NCBI RefSeq assembly: GCF_002849615.1
Contig: NZ_PDNV01000008.1
Coordinates: forward strand, 1 to 64,000
Source: Pollutimonas nitritireducens
Lineage (GTDB): Bacteria > Pseudomonadota > Gammaproteobacteria > Burkholderiales > Burkholderiaceae_B
Length of the DNA stretch: 64,000 nt
Direction of reading: 5' to 3'
How positions within the stretch are numbered: the first letter of the stretch is position 1; each line of letters starts with the position of its first letter. The notes beneath the pieces are model-generated. The model saw nothing but the letters and a program-made list of their open reading frames with translations. It searched no databases and was not told the DNA's origin. Position numbers and translations under genes: made by a program. Of this stretch, positions 9,363 through 17,898 are shown one piece after another.

Positions 9363-9812
9363 CCCCGGGCAAGGCGACCGGCTGACTGGCCAATGATGCG
9401 TGGTATGACATCAGCACGCCACTATGGGTTGGCGTGAGTGGCAGTGCAAGAACTGGATGAGCGACAAGCTTGCATCCAGGATATGGTCGGCTTGTGAAAC
9501 AACGTATACCGGGAAGAGGTGGCCATCTTCAGCGCGTCCAATAAGAACGACTCGGAGGCGCACTCTTGCGAAATCTTAATCACCCTGCCATTGAAATCTT
9601 TACGGTTTTTTTACGCCGAAATGGGTAAATTGTGGAGCTTCGAACCTCACAATGACATTAATGCTTGGTCGGCTATCACGTGAATTGCCTCCTTCAGCCA
9701 ACTCTAGCTAATTGTTTGGTGCAGGCACTCGTAGCTTGCATTGATATCAGGGCCAGGACGGCGCCATCAGCGCACGGTAATGCTCGCCCAGTTAATACAG
9801 CACAGGTAAACC
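9363..9812. other. Intergenic region upstream of kup
   Basis: No gene is apparent in these 450 bases. The first half is debris following the HEPN relic. The second half holds the KdpE-like box (9599-9615) and presumably the kup promoter, about 200 bases ahead of the start codon. Confidence 0.5.
9599..9617 (+). promoter_or_regulatory. Putative KdpE-binding box
   Basis: Two TTTACG hexamers begin at 9599 and 9610, 11 bases apart, with a T-rich spacer and a GCC-rich right edge. The E. coli KdpE site in front of kdpFABC, as I remember it, is TTTATA and TTTACA hexamers at the same 11-base spacing with a T-rich spacer and a C-rich right edge. The site precedes kup, which is followed by kdpD and kdpE. 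This suggests that KdpDE controls its own operon and a Kup transporter. Confidence 0.6.
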
Positions 9813-11690
9813 TTGACTCCCCATCCTCAAAAAAGCCCCGTCGCCATACTCACATTGGGTGCCTTGGGCGTCGTCTACGGCGATATCGGTACCAGTCCAC
9901 TGTACACAATGAAAGAGGTGTTCTCGGCGGAACACGGCCTGGCACTCAGTGAAGCCAATCTGTTCGGCGTCGTTTCCCTAATTGTTTGGGGGCTCATCAT
10001 TATTGTTTCGCTCAAATATGTAGTGTTGGTTCTGCGCGCTAATAACCGCGGCGAAGGCGGAATCATGGCGCTCACGGCGCTTGCCCTGTCTGCCGTCTCC
10101 CGCAAGTCGCAGTGGTACCACCCTGTTCTATTAATTGGGATGATCGGCGCTGCTATGTTTTATGGTGATGGCGTTATCACCCCGGCCATCTCAGTGTTGT
10201 CGGCTATCGAGGGACTTGAGATCGCCACCCCTGCATTAAAGCCTTACGTGGTTCCGTTGACCGTAGCAGTATTGGTCGCACTATATATGCTGCAGCGACG
10301 CGGTACCGCCGGAATCGGAAAATGGTTTGGCCCCATCGTCTTACTCTGGTTCATCGCGCTCGGGCTAATGGGCATCGTTAACATCGTTGCCAATCCGTCC
10401 ATTCTGGCTGCGCTCAATCCACTCCATGCGGTGAGCTTTCTTGCTCAAAACGGCTGGCTGGCGTTTGTCGCCCTAGGCGCAGTTGTACTTGCTTTTACTG
10501 GTGCCGAAGCCCTCTATGCGGACATGGGGCATTTTGGGCGAAAGCCTATTCGATTCGCGTGGTTCCTGGTTGTTTTCCCCGGATTGGCACTGAATTACCT
10601 TGGGCAAGGGGGACTCTTGTTATCGAACCCTGAGGCGATTTCCAATCCGTTCTATCAACAGCTGGGGCCATGGAGCATTTACCCCTTGGTGGTTCTGGCG
10701 ACGATGGCTACCGTCATTGCATCGCAGGCAACAATCTCAGGCACGTTTTCAATGACGCAGCAAGCCATAGCACTCGGCTTTCTGCCGCGCATGCGGGTGC
10801 TGTACACGTCTGAGCGCGAAATAGGCCAAATCTACATCCCGGCTGTCAACTGGATGCAATGTATTGTGGTGATCTTAGCGGTTGTGGGTTTCGGTTCGTC
10901 GACTAACCTGGCTGCGGCGTACGGGATTGCCGTGACCGTCACGATGTTGATGACAACAATACTGACATTCTTCGTCATCCGCTATAAATGGCGCTACAAC
11001 CTGCTGCTATGCTGGGCGGCAACGGGATTCTTTCTTATCATCGACTTCGCGTTCTTTTCCGCCACTGCGCTGAAACTGCTACATGGAGGATGGTTTCCGT
11101 TGGCACTTGGTGCGACCATGGTCTTTATCATGCTGACTTGGAATACCGGTCGGGAACTGGTGTTTGAGAACTTGAAAAAGCATGCGATCCCGCTTGGGAG
11201 TTTTCTGCAGTCACTCTTTTTAAGCCCACCTCATCGAGTGCCGGGCACCGCTATCTTTTTTCGCGCAGAAGGCGACGGCGTTCCGCATGCAATGCTTCAC
11301 AATCTGCTCCATAATAAGGTGCTTCATGACCGTACTGTGTTTCTGACGGTCTTCAACGCCGACATCCCGCAAATTGCACAGTCTGAGCGTGTGGCGGTCG
11401 AACCGCTCGGGCACGAGTGTTACCAGATCAACGTGTACTTCGGGTTCAAGGACGACAGAAATATCCCGCAGGCGCTCCAACTATGCAAGCAACAAGGTTT
11501 GGCGTTCGAACCGATGGAGACGTCCTACTTTATCGCGCGCCAGACAGTGATTCCAAGTATTGGCAGTGGTATGGCCTTATGGCGAGAGTCGCTGTATGCA
11601 GCCATGTCTCGAAACGCGCGCGATGCAGCTGACTTTTTCCGTCTTCCAACCAATCGCGTTATTGAGCTGGGCGCGCAGATCGAGATCTGA
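9813..11690 (+). CDS. kup: KUP/HAK family potassium:proton symporter
   Basis: Imports potassium across the inner membrane. The 625-residue protein has the family signature GALGVVYGDIGTSPLY at the N-terminus, then YGDGVITPAISVLSAIEG, about twelve hydrophobic segments up to residue 430, and a C-terminal cytoplasmic domain of roughly 190 residues. The start used is TTG at 9813, since no ATG or GTG lies in frame just upstream. Only 51 bases separate it from kdpD, so an operon kup-kdpD-kdpE is likely. I see no kdpFABC genes in the window. Confidence 0.93.
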   Translation: MTPHPQKSPVAILTLGALGVVYGDIGTSPLYTMKEVFSAEHGLALSEANLFGVVSLIVWGLIIIVSLKYVVLVLRANNRGEGGIMALTALALSAVSRKSQWYHPVLLIGMIGAAMFYGDGVITPAISVLSAIEGLEIATPALKPYVVPLTVAVLVALYMLQRRGTAGIGKWFGPIVLLWFIALGLMGIVNIVANPSILAALNPLHAVSFLAQNGWLAFVALGAVVLAFTGAEALYADMGHFGRKPIRFAWFLVVFPGLALNYLGQGGLLLSNPEAISNPFYQQLGPWSIYPLVVLATMATVIASQATISGTFSMTQQAIALGFLPRMRVLYTSEREIGQIYIPAVNWMQCIVVILAVVGFGSSTNLAAAYGIAVTVTMLMTTILTFFVIRYKWRYNLLLCWAATGFFLIIDFAFFSATALKLLHGGWFPLALGATMVFIMLTWNTGRELVFENLKKHAIPLGSFLQSLFLSPPHRVPGTAIFFRAEGDGVPHAMLHNLLHNKVLHDRTVFLTVFNADIPQIAQSERVAVEPLGHECYQINVYFGFKDDRNIPQALQLCKQQGLAFEPMETSYFIARQTVIPSIGSGMALWRESLYAAMSRNARDAADFFRLPTNRVIELGAQIEI

Positions 11691-11741
11691 GGGCAAGTAT
11701 TGGCCTACAAGACAGTGGAGCAATCTCTTTAAACGCTTAGA

Positions 11742-13478
11742 ATGGTAGGCAATCCCGAACAGCCCCACCATTCGGACACGGGTCCGACGAAGCCTACATC
11801 AAGTCATTTATCACCGGCGAATACTATGCTCAGCACGCGCAACCGGATACGCAAAAGCCTGGCGACGCTGACTGGCATCGACAAAGACCTGGCCAAACAG
11901 TTGTCGTTTGGTTTGCCTGCCGCTCAATTGCCCGGTAGCTCTGGGCGGTTCTCCGGTTTCAAGTGGGCGATCGGCGCGTGTTTGGTCGCCACCCTATTGG
12001 CATTGCCCATCCGAGGTTTGCTCGATTTGGCAAACATCGTCATGGTGTATCTGCTTGCGGTGGTACTTGTGGCTGTTCGGTTCGGTCTCGGTCCGGGTGT
12101 TTTTGCGTCGATTTTATCCGTCCTGGTCTTCGGCGTTTTCTTGGTCCCGCCATACCAATCGCTTACCGTGGCGGACACTCAGTATCTATTTATGCTCGGG
12201 GTCATGTTCGCAGTGGCTGTGATCATCAGTAGTCTGGCGGCAAATCTGCGCCGGCAGGTAACGATCTCACATTATCGCGAGCAACGAGCCAATGAACTGT
12301 TCGAGCTGTCCAAAGCGCTGTCTGTCGCCATAACGAACGAGCAGATCGCTGCCGTAGCCACCAACCATGCCAACGCCATGTTTCAGTCTGGCGTCGTGCT
12401 GCTCCTGCCTGATGCACACGGAAAGTTGTGGCCTGCCGACACAAACGACGACGCTCGCGCGTCTATTTCGCCTGTCGCACTTCACAGTGCACAAGCGGTA
12501 TTTGATAGTCAGCCGCTTTCTAATCCAGACAGCGTGAAGATCTCCGCTCGAGCGCTATTCCTGCCCTTACGGGCGCCGACGCAAGTCAGGGGTGTCCTCG
12601 TAGTCATGACCGATGACGCCCGGCGGCTGCTTTTGCCGGAACAGCAGCGTCTACTGCAAACGTGTGCCACGCAAATTGCCTTGGCTTTGGAACGCCTGCA
12701 TTTCGTTGAACTGGCAAAAGACGCGCTGGTTTCCGTGGAATCTGAGCGGCTCCGTAATGCATTGCTCAGCGCAGTCTCGCATGACGTACGTACGCCACTT
12801 ACGGCCATTATCGGCCTGTCGAGCACCCTCGCAACGCAACAGTCGACACTTTCAGACCAGACACGCGCAGAGCTTATAGAAGCGATACAGCAAGAGGCGT
12901 ATCGGATGAACAAGCTCGTGACGAACCTGCTCGACATGGGGCGGCTACAAACAGGGAATTTGAAGCTGAATCGGCAGTGGCAGATGTTTGAGGAGGTAGT
13001 GGGAAGCGCCCTGAGTCAGCTATCTCGGGCTCTAGATGATCGTAACATCGAGTTGGCACTTCCCCCGACGCTGCCATTGCTGCACTTCGACGCAGTACTG
13101 ATTGAACGGCTACTTTGCAATCTCCTGGATAACGCAATCAAGTATTCGAGTCCAGCCGCTCCGATCCGAATCGCAGCCGTGCTGGACGACGGCAACGTAC
13201 GCGTTTCCATTGATGATTGCGGCACCGGTGTGCCGGTAGGCCTGGAGCAGGCTATTTTTGAAAAATTCGTGCAAGCAAATCCGCAATCCACGCTGTCGGG
13301 AACCGGGCTAGGCCTGTCGATTTGTCGCGCAATTATCGAGGCTCATGGGGGACGTATTGGAGTGGACGAGCGTTACCGACCCGGTGCCCGCTTTTGGTTC
13401 ACGCTCCCCTTAGGCTCACCTCCTTCATATGAAGGATGCGCGGAGTTCGACACGTTAGATCGAACGAGATCCGCATGA
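11742..13478 (+). CDS. kdpD: Short KdpD-type sensor histidine kinase
   Basis: A membrane histidine kinase that would phosphorylate the adjacent KdpE. The domain order is: four closely spaced hydrophobic segments (DUF4118, about 70-170), a GAF-like region (195-320), HisKA with His347 in SHDVRTPLTAI, and HATPase with the N-box LLDNAIKYS and glycine boxes DDCGTGVP and GTGLGLSI. At 578 residues it lacks the roughly 300-residue N-terminal KdpD Walker-type and Usp domains of the standard protein (about 900 residues). The ATG at 11826 is an alternative start that does not change this. The stop overlaps the kdpE start. Confidence 0.85.
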   Translation: MVGNPEQPHHSDTGPTKPTSSHLSPANTMLSTRNRIRKSLATLTGIDKDLAKQLSFGLPAAQLPGSSGRFSGFKWAIGACLVATLLALPIRGLLDLANIVMVYLLAVVLVAVRFGLGPGVFASILSVLVFGVFLVPPYQSLTVADTQYLFMLGVMFAVAVIISSLAANLRRQVTISHYREQRANELFELSKALSVAITNEQIAAVATNHANAMFQSGVVLLLPDAHGKLWPADTNDDARASISPVALHSAQAVFDSQPLSNPDSVKISARALFLPLRAPTQVRGVLVVMTDDARRLLLPEQQRLLQTCATQIALALERLHFVELAKDALVSVESERLRNALLSAVSHDVRTPLTAIIGLSSTLATQQSTLSDQTRAELIEAIQQEAYRMNKLVTNLLDMGRLQTGNLKLNRQWQMFEEVVGSALSQLSRALDDRNIELALPPTLPLLHFDAVLIERLLCNLLDNAIKYSSPAAPIRIAAVLDDGNVRVSIDDCGTGVPVGLEQAIFEKFVQANPQSTLSGTGLGLSICRAIIEAHGGRIGVDERYRPGARFWFTLPLGSPPSYEGCAEFDTLDRTRSA

Positions 13479-14179
13479 GCGACCGGGCAATTCGTATTGT
13501 CATTGTTGAGGATGAGAAGCAAATTCGGCGGTTTCTGCGCATGACATTGCAAGCCGAAGGCATGGTTGTAATTGAAGCTGCGACGGCCAGAGAAGGTGTG
13601 ACCGAAGTTTCAATGCAAAAGCCAGACCTCGTTATCCTGGATCTCGGTTTGCCTGACCGCGACGGGACTGAGGTCATCCGTCAATTGCGAAGCTGGACGG
13701 CACTCCCTATTCTTGTCCTATCCGCTCGCGGCGATGAAGACCAAAAGGTCAACGCCTTGGATGCCGGTGCTGATGACTATTTGACCAAGCCTTTCGGTAA
13801 TGCTGAGCTGTTGGCGCGCATTCGAGTTCATCTACGCAAGCGCCCCAGTAGTGATGCGCAGATAGCCGAACCAGTATTCCAGTTTGGGGAGGTGGTCGTT
13901 GATTTGATGCAGCGCCGCGTTATCCGCAACGGTCAGGACGTACATCTGACACCAATCGAGTACAAACTATTGACCGTACTGGTGAGAAGCGCCGGTAAGA
14001 TGCTCACACATGCACAATTACTGCGGGAGGTTTGGGGCCCCGGGCATACGGACCGAGGCCATTACCTTCGGATTTACATGGGGCACCTCAGGCAAAAGCT
14101 GGAACACGATCCCGCTCGACCACAACACATAGTGACTGAGACCGGTATCGGATATCGCCTGATTAGCGACCGGCCTTAG
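13475..14179 (+). CDS. kdpE: KdpE-type response regulator (OmpR family)
   Basis: A 234-residue DNA-binding regulator. The receiver domain has the acidic pair in VEDEKQ, the phosphoacceptor Asp56 in VILDLGLPDRDG, and the Lys in LTKPF. The C-terminal winged helix contains LTPIEYKLLTVLV and GHYLRIYMGHLRQKLE, which are typical of KdpE. Its ATG overlaps the kdpD stop (ATGA), so the two are translationally coupled. The likely target is the box at 9599 in front of kup. Confidence 0.92.
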   Translation: MSDRAIRIVIVEDEKQIRRFLRMTLQAEGMVVIEAATAREGVTEVSMQKPDLVILDLGLPDRDGTEVIRQLRSWTALPILVLSARGDEDQKVNALDAGADDYLTKPFGNAELLARIRVHLRKRPSSDAQIAEPVFQFGEVVVDLMQRRVIRNGQDVHLTPIEYKLLTVLVRSAGKMLTHAQLLREVWGPGHTDRGHYLRIYMGHLRQKLEHDPARPQHIVTETGIGYRLISDRP

Positions 14180-14471
14180 CTGATCCAAGGGGCAGGGTCA
14201 CGATCAGGCAAGGCTCATCGCACTCCAGTGGTTGAACCTGCTGTACGGTGAATGTGGTCATAGATCAGAGTAATGAGCGGTGGTGGGTTTAGGCTCTACC
14301 CCATTAACAATGGAATGCCCCCCCTCCTGAGATGCAGTGAGTGTTGACCCCTAACTTTAGAGCGGTCTCAATTCTTACCCCAAAGCTGGGGGATTTTCCA
14401 AGTTTGTGAGCTAGGTACAGTTTCGGTACAGTGGTGAAGCGCCGAGTGTATTTTTCGGACTATTGACTCAC
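14180..14471. other. Intergenic region with no recognised gene
   Basis: About 290 bases between kdpE and the integrase relic. There is no gene, no tRNA cloverleaf and no clear terminator. A short direct repeat, GGTACAGT, occurs twice near 14424-14445 just before the integrase start. Confidence 0.4.
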
Positions 14472-15090
14472 ATGGCAACTATTGTTAAGGCCCCTTCTGG
14501 AACCTGGAAAGCCGTCATTCGAAAGACGGACTAGCCGACCACGTCCAAGACACTCAGAACCAAGCGGGATGCTGAGGACTGGGCGCGGCGTTCCGAGGAT
14601 GACATGGTACGGGGTGTTTATATTCAGCGAGCACCAGCTGAGCGGATCACGCTGGAGGTGGTGCTAAGGCGGTATTTGGCGAAAGTGACACCCACCAAGC
14701 GGGAATCAACCCGGATTTCTGAGCATAAAAAAGCGCAGTCCGGCTTCGATATATTGGCAAGTATTCACTGGCTGCCTGAGTGCCGACATCGCTGCACAAT
14801 ACCGCGACATGCGACTGGCTGGCGACCCTGGTGAGAACGATAAGCTAGTTTCACGCAGCAACAACACCGTAAAGCTGGAGCTGGCATTGCTGAGCCATTT
14901 GTTTACAGTAGCCGTCAAGGAATGGGGTATGGGGCCGCCGCCAATCCAGTTACCCAATCCGCCGCCTGGTTCCCGGTGCTGGATGAAACCCTCAATTGAC
15001 GCTCGCAGAGAATAAACGCCTGCTTACTGCTTTGGATCCTTATTCGAACCCAATGTTTAGTTGGATAGTGCGGATTGCTGTAGCTAATCG
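14472..15090 (+). pseudogene. Tyrosine recombinase (integrase) relic
   Basis: The frame starts at an ATG with MATIVKAPSGTWKAVIRKTD, followed at once by TAG. It continues in frame as SKTLRTKRDAEDWARRSEDD and VRGVYIQRAPAERITLE, the N-terminal SAM-like region of phage-type integrases. After about 14740 the homology changes frame (ENDKLVSRSNNTVKLELALL, then LFTVAVKEWGMG). It changes again near 15000 (LAENKRLLTALDPYSNP, then WIVRIAV) and is lost by 15090, before the catalytic Arg-His-Arg-Tyr part. One nonsense codon, at least two frameshifts and a missing catalytic domain make it non-functional. It marks the edge of a former integrative element. Confidence 0.75.
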
Positions 15091-15244
15091 CGGTGGTGGT
15101 GGGTGTTGCTCACGCTGAGTGCAACCACGCCGCCTTCCAAGCCGAATACGGGACACAGCACGATAATGTATGAGGATTAGCGTGGTCAATATCACGCAGT
15201 CTCAGCCCTGCCAAAGTCCCGGCGTAATTTATTTGGCGGTGTAT

Positions 15245-16051
15245 TTAGCTCGTGCCGCTCACTGATGCCGTCGCAACGAAATGGTGTCGCTGGGATGCGT
15301 GCCAGCTCAGCATGCGGGCTTCTATCAACTCTATGGCTTTGAACAGTACGACGCCTAAAAAGCATAGCAGTGCAAGGGCAACGAAAACGGTTGGTGTGTC
15401 GAAACTGCCCTGGGCCACCAGGATTACGTGGCCAAGGCCTGATCCTCCAGCTACGAATTCTCCAACGATCGTGCCTACCAGCGCGAACGATACGCCCACT
15501 TTCATGCCAGCAAAGAGGCTTGGCAAGGCGTTGGGGAACCGCAGCTTCCACAATATTTTGGACGGGCTGGCCTGGTTGACGCGCGCCATGTCAAGCATCT
15601 CGGGATCGGTGGACCTTAAGCCAAGAACAGTATCGATGAGAATGGGAAAAATGGCGATCAACATGGCGACGGCAATCTTCGGGGCTGAACCCGTACCGAG
15701 CCAGATCACGAACAAGGGTGCCAGGGCCACCTTGGGTACGGCGTTCATGGCCACAAGCAAGGAGTAAAGCGTGCGGTCGAGGAATCGAGAGGAAACGATG
15801 CCGATCGCGGCGATCACGCCAAGCACGACCGCCAGTGCAAACCCGGCCAGGGTGGTCTGCAAGGTATCGAGGCTTTGCATCAATAAATACCCGGGCGCCT
15901 CAAAGAATTCGACGAAGATCTTCGAGGGCGGGGGCAGCAGGAATTCGCGCACACCGCTTAGCCGAACCCCGATTTCCCAAATGCCCAGGAGTATGGCCAC
16001 CGTGATCGATATAAGCCTGCTTTTCTCGGTTTTCGACCATAGTTGCTTCAT
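15245..16051 (-). CDS. ABC transporter permease (NitT/TauT/SsuC type)
   Basis: A 268-residue inner-membrane permease with about six hydrophobic segments. It has a typical binding-protein-dependent transport motif for coupling to the ATPase: the region from LRSTDPEMLDMARVNQA to FPNALPSLFAGMKVGVSFAL. This type imports sulfonates, taurine, nitrate or thiamine precursors. It is the last gene of the hyu operon and follows the ATPase by five bases, so the substrate is probably the hydantoin-like compound handled by HyuAB or its precursor. Confidence 0.88.
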   Translation of the reverse strand: MKQLWSKTEKSRLISITVAILLGIWEIGVRLSGVREFLLPPPSKIFVEFFEAPGYLLMQSLDTLQTTLAGFALAVVLGVIAAIGIVSSRFLDRTLYSLLVAMNAVPKVALAPLFVIWLGTGSAPKIAVAMLIAIFPILIDTVLGLRSTDPEMLDMARVNQASPSKILWKLRFPNALPSLFAGMKVGVSFALVGTIVGEFVAGGSGLGHVILVAQGSFDTPTVFVALALLCFLGVVLFKAIELIEARMLSWHASQRHHFVATASVSGTS

Positions 16052-16056
16052 CTCGC

Positions 16057-16830
16057 CTATCCTTTATAGATTCCCAACTCGCGAAACGTCTCGCGAATAT
16101 CGACGACGTATTCAGCAAACCGGGCCGTATCTTGCACAGCGGCTCCGCGCGGCCTCTGGAGCTCGATGGGAATAATCTTTTCGACCCGGCCCGGATTGCG
16201 GGACATGATCAACACCCTGTCGCCGAGATACACAGCCTCGGTGATCGAGTGCGTAATGAAGACGACTGTCTTTTTTGTGGCTAGCCAGGTCCGCTGAAGC
16301 TCGGCATTCAGTTCGTCTCGTGTAAAGGGATCAAGCGCCCCGAAGGGCTCGTCCATTAGCAGCAATTGAGGATCCGTCAGCAAAGCCCGGCAAATCGAAA
16401 CTCTTTGTCGCATGCCCCCTGACAATTCACGGGGATATCGGTCGACAAACGCAGACAATCTAAACAAGGCCAGCAACTCTTTCGCGCGTTCCTTGTATTG
16501 TCGGGCATCGTACCCATGGAATTCCGCCGCAACAAGGACGTTGTCCAGCACGTTACGCCATTCGAGCAGAAGATCGCGCTGAAATACGACGCCCATGTTC
16601 TTGGGCGGCGTGACGATATCCTTTCCCTGCAATGCCAGCCGGCCCGATGAAATGGGCTCGAGGCCGGCCATGCATCGTAGTAACGTGCTTTTGCCGCAGC
16701 CACTCGGCCCGACTATGCAAATGAACTCGCCTTCTGTGATGTCGATGTCTATGTTCTCCAGAGCGTGGACGGGCGCCCGTTCTGAGTGATAGACCTTGTT
16801 GAGTTCCTTTGCTTGCAGAAAGCCGGCCAC
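16057..16830 (-). CDS. ABC transporter ATP-binding protein (NitT/TauT/SsuB type)
   Basis: A 257-residue ATPase that powers the adjacent permease. It has Walker A GPSGCGKST, the Q-loop near GVVFQRDLLLEW, the signature LSGGMRQRV, Walker B LLLMDEPFGALD, and the switch His in VFITHSITEA. The family is that of TauB/SsuB/NrtD. The start is GTG at 16830, 15 bases downstream of the solute-binding protein stop. Confidence 0.92.
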   Translation of the reverse strand: MAGFLQAKELNKVYHSERAPVHALENIDIDITEGEFICIVGPSGCGKSTLLRCMAGLEPISSGRLALQGKDIVTPPKNMGVVFQRDLLLEWRNVLDNVLVAAEFHGYDARQYKERAKELLALFRLSAFVDRYPRELSGGMRQRVSICRALLTDPQLLLMDEPFGALDPFTRDELNAELQRTWLATKKTVVFITHSITEAVYLGDRVLIMSRNPGRVEKIIPIELQRPRGAAVQDTARFAEYVVDIRETFRELGIYKG

Positions 16831-16845
16831 GGTAGATTCCCTATT

Positions 16846-17850
16846 TCAGTTCTTCAGCAGTTCGTTGGTGTAGTAGTCTGACGGCTTATGGCCGGCTTTG
16901 ATTAAGCCGGTTTGCTCCATCGAATTGATTGCCGCCTGCCAATCTGCGTCGAACTGCTGGCCAATCGGCGCCTTACCCTGTGTGGGACTGGAAAAGAACG
17001 CTTCGTACGCGATCAGTTGTCCGCGCAGTACGTCCGGATCGAGTTTCGCGTTGGGGCGCTGAGCTAGTATTGCCTTGACTGCCTCCTCGATATTGCCATC
17101 ATAAATATAATTCCACGCGCGCAGCTGAACCTGTACCAGCTTCTTGATGGCTTCTTTCTTCGATTCGATCATGGACGGTGTCGACACAAGACCATAACTC
17201 GGAAAGCTGATTCCACTGTCCGCAAGCAATAGCGCATTCGCGGGACGCGTCTTCTTTACCATCGGCTGTCCGAAGGGAGCTTGGGACATAAAGCCGTCGG
17301 CGTTCTCTGACGCATACGTCGACACCATAGCGCTTGGGGCCACCATGACGACCTCGACTTCACCCTTCTTCAAGCCGTTGGCTTGTAGAAACGGTTGAAT
17401 AAAGGGCGCCCATGGGCTGGCGGTAAAGCACACAATCTTCTTGCCGACAAGATCCTTGGGTGACGTGACCCCCGCCTTTTCATCGAGCATGACGGCCAAA
17501 TCGCCCGTCCGTGCAAACCCCACGATGGAAATCAGGTCGAGCCCGTTCTCTTTCGCTACCGCCATGGTGCCTACTGATACCTGCCCCACATCCACTTTAC
17601 CGGCCGCTAAAAGTTGCAGCGTATTAATGGTGCCGGTGCCGTCTTGTATTTCGACTTTGAGGCCTACATCGGTGAACCAGCCTTTTTCTTGCGCAAGATG
17701 CATAGCCCCATGCATGCCCCAAGGAGAGAAATCGAGGCGTACTAAAAGCGACTCGGGGGCTTGTGCCCATGAACTCAATGCGGCCACGCCAAGTGCCGCA
17801 CCGATTATATAGCTGGCAAAACGTCTGAACATGCAATTTTTAATAATCAC
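16846..17850 (-). CDS. ABC transporter solute-binding protein (SsuA/THI5-like)
   Basis: A 334-residue periplasmic binding protein of the NMT1/THI5/SsuA fold. The signal peptide ends with SSWAQA near residue 30. The mature part starts LLVRLDFSPWGMHGAMHLAQ, as is usual for this family, followed by GKVDVGQVSVGTMA. The GTG at 17850 has a GGAGAAA ribosome-binding site at good distance. An ATG six codons later is possible. It follows hyuB by 48 bases and should set the substrate range of the importer. Confidence 0.87.
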   Translation of the reverse strand: MIIKNCMFRRFASYIIGAALGVAALSSWAQAPESLLVRLDFSPWGMHGAMHLAQEKGWFTDVGLKVEIQDGTGTINTLQLLAAGKVDVGQVSVGTMAVAKENGLDLISIVGFARTGDLAVMLDEKAGVTSPKDLVGKKIVCFTASPWAPFIQPFLQANGLKKGEVEVVMVAPSAMVSTYASENADGFMSQAPFGQPMVKKTRPANALLLADSGISFPSYGLVSTPSMIESKKEAIKKLVQVQLRAWNYIYDGNIEEAVKAILAQRPNAKLDPDVLRGQLIAYEAFFSSPTQGKAPIGQQFDADWQAAINSMEQTGLIKAGHKPSDYYTNELLKN

Positions 17851-17898
17851 GAGTTTCTCCTTATGGCGGACCCTATTCCAACCGAAATGGCTCTTGCA

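Noticed and set aside
14180-14471. Possible tRNA attachment site before the integrase relic
   Set aside because: No cloverleaf or CCA-like 3' end could be found on either strand.
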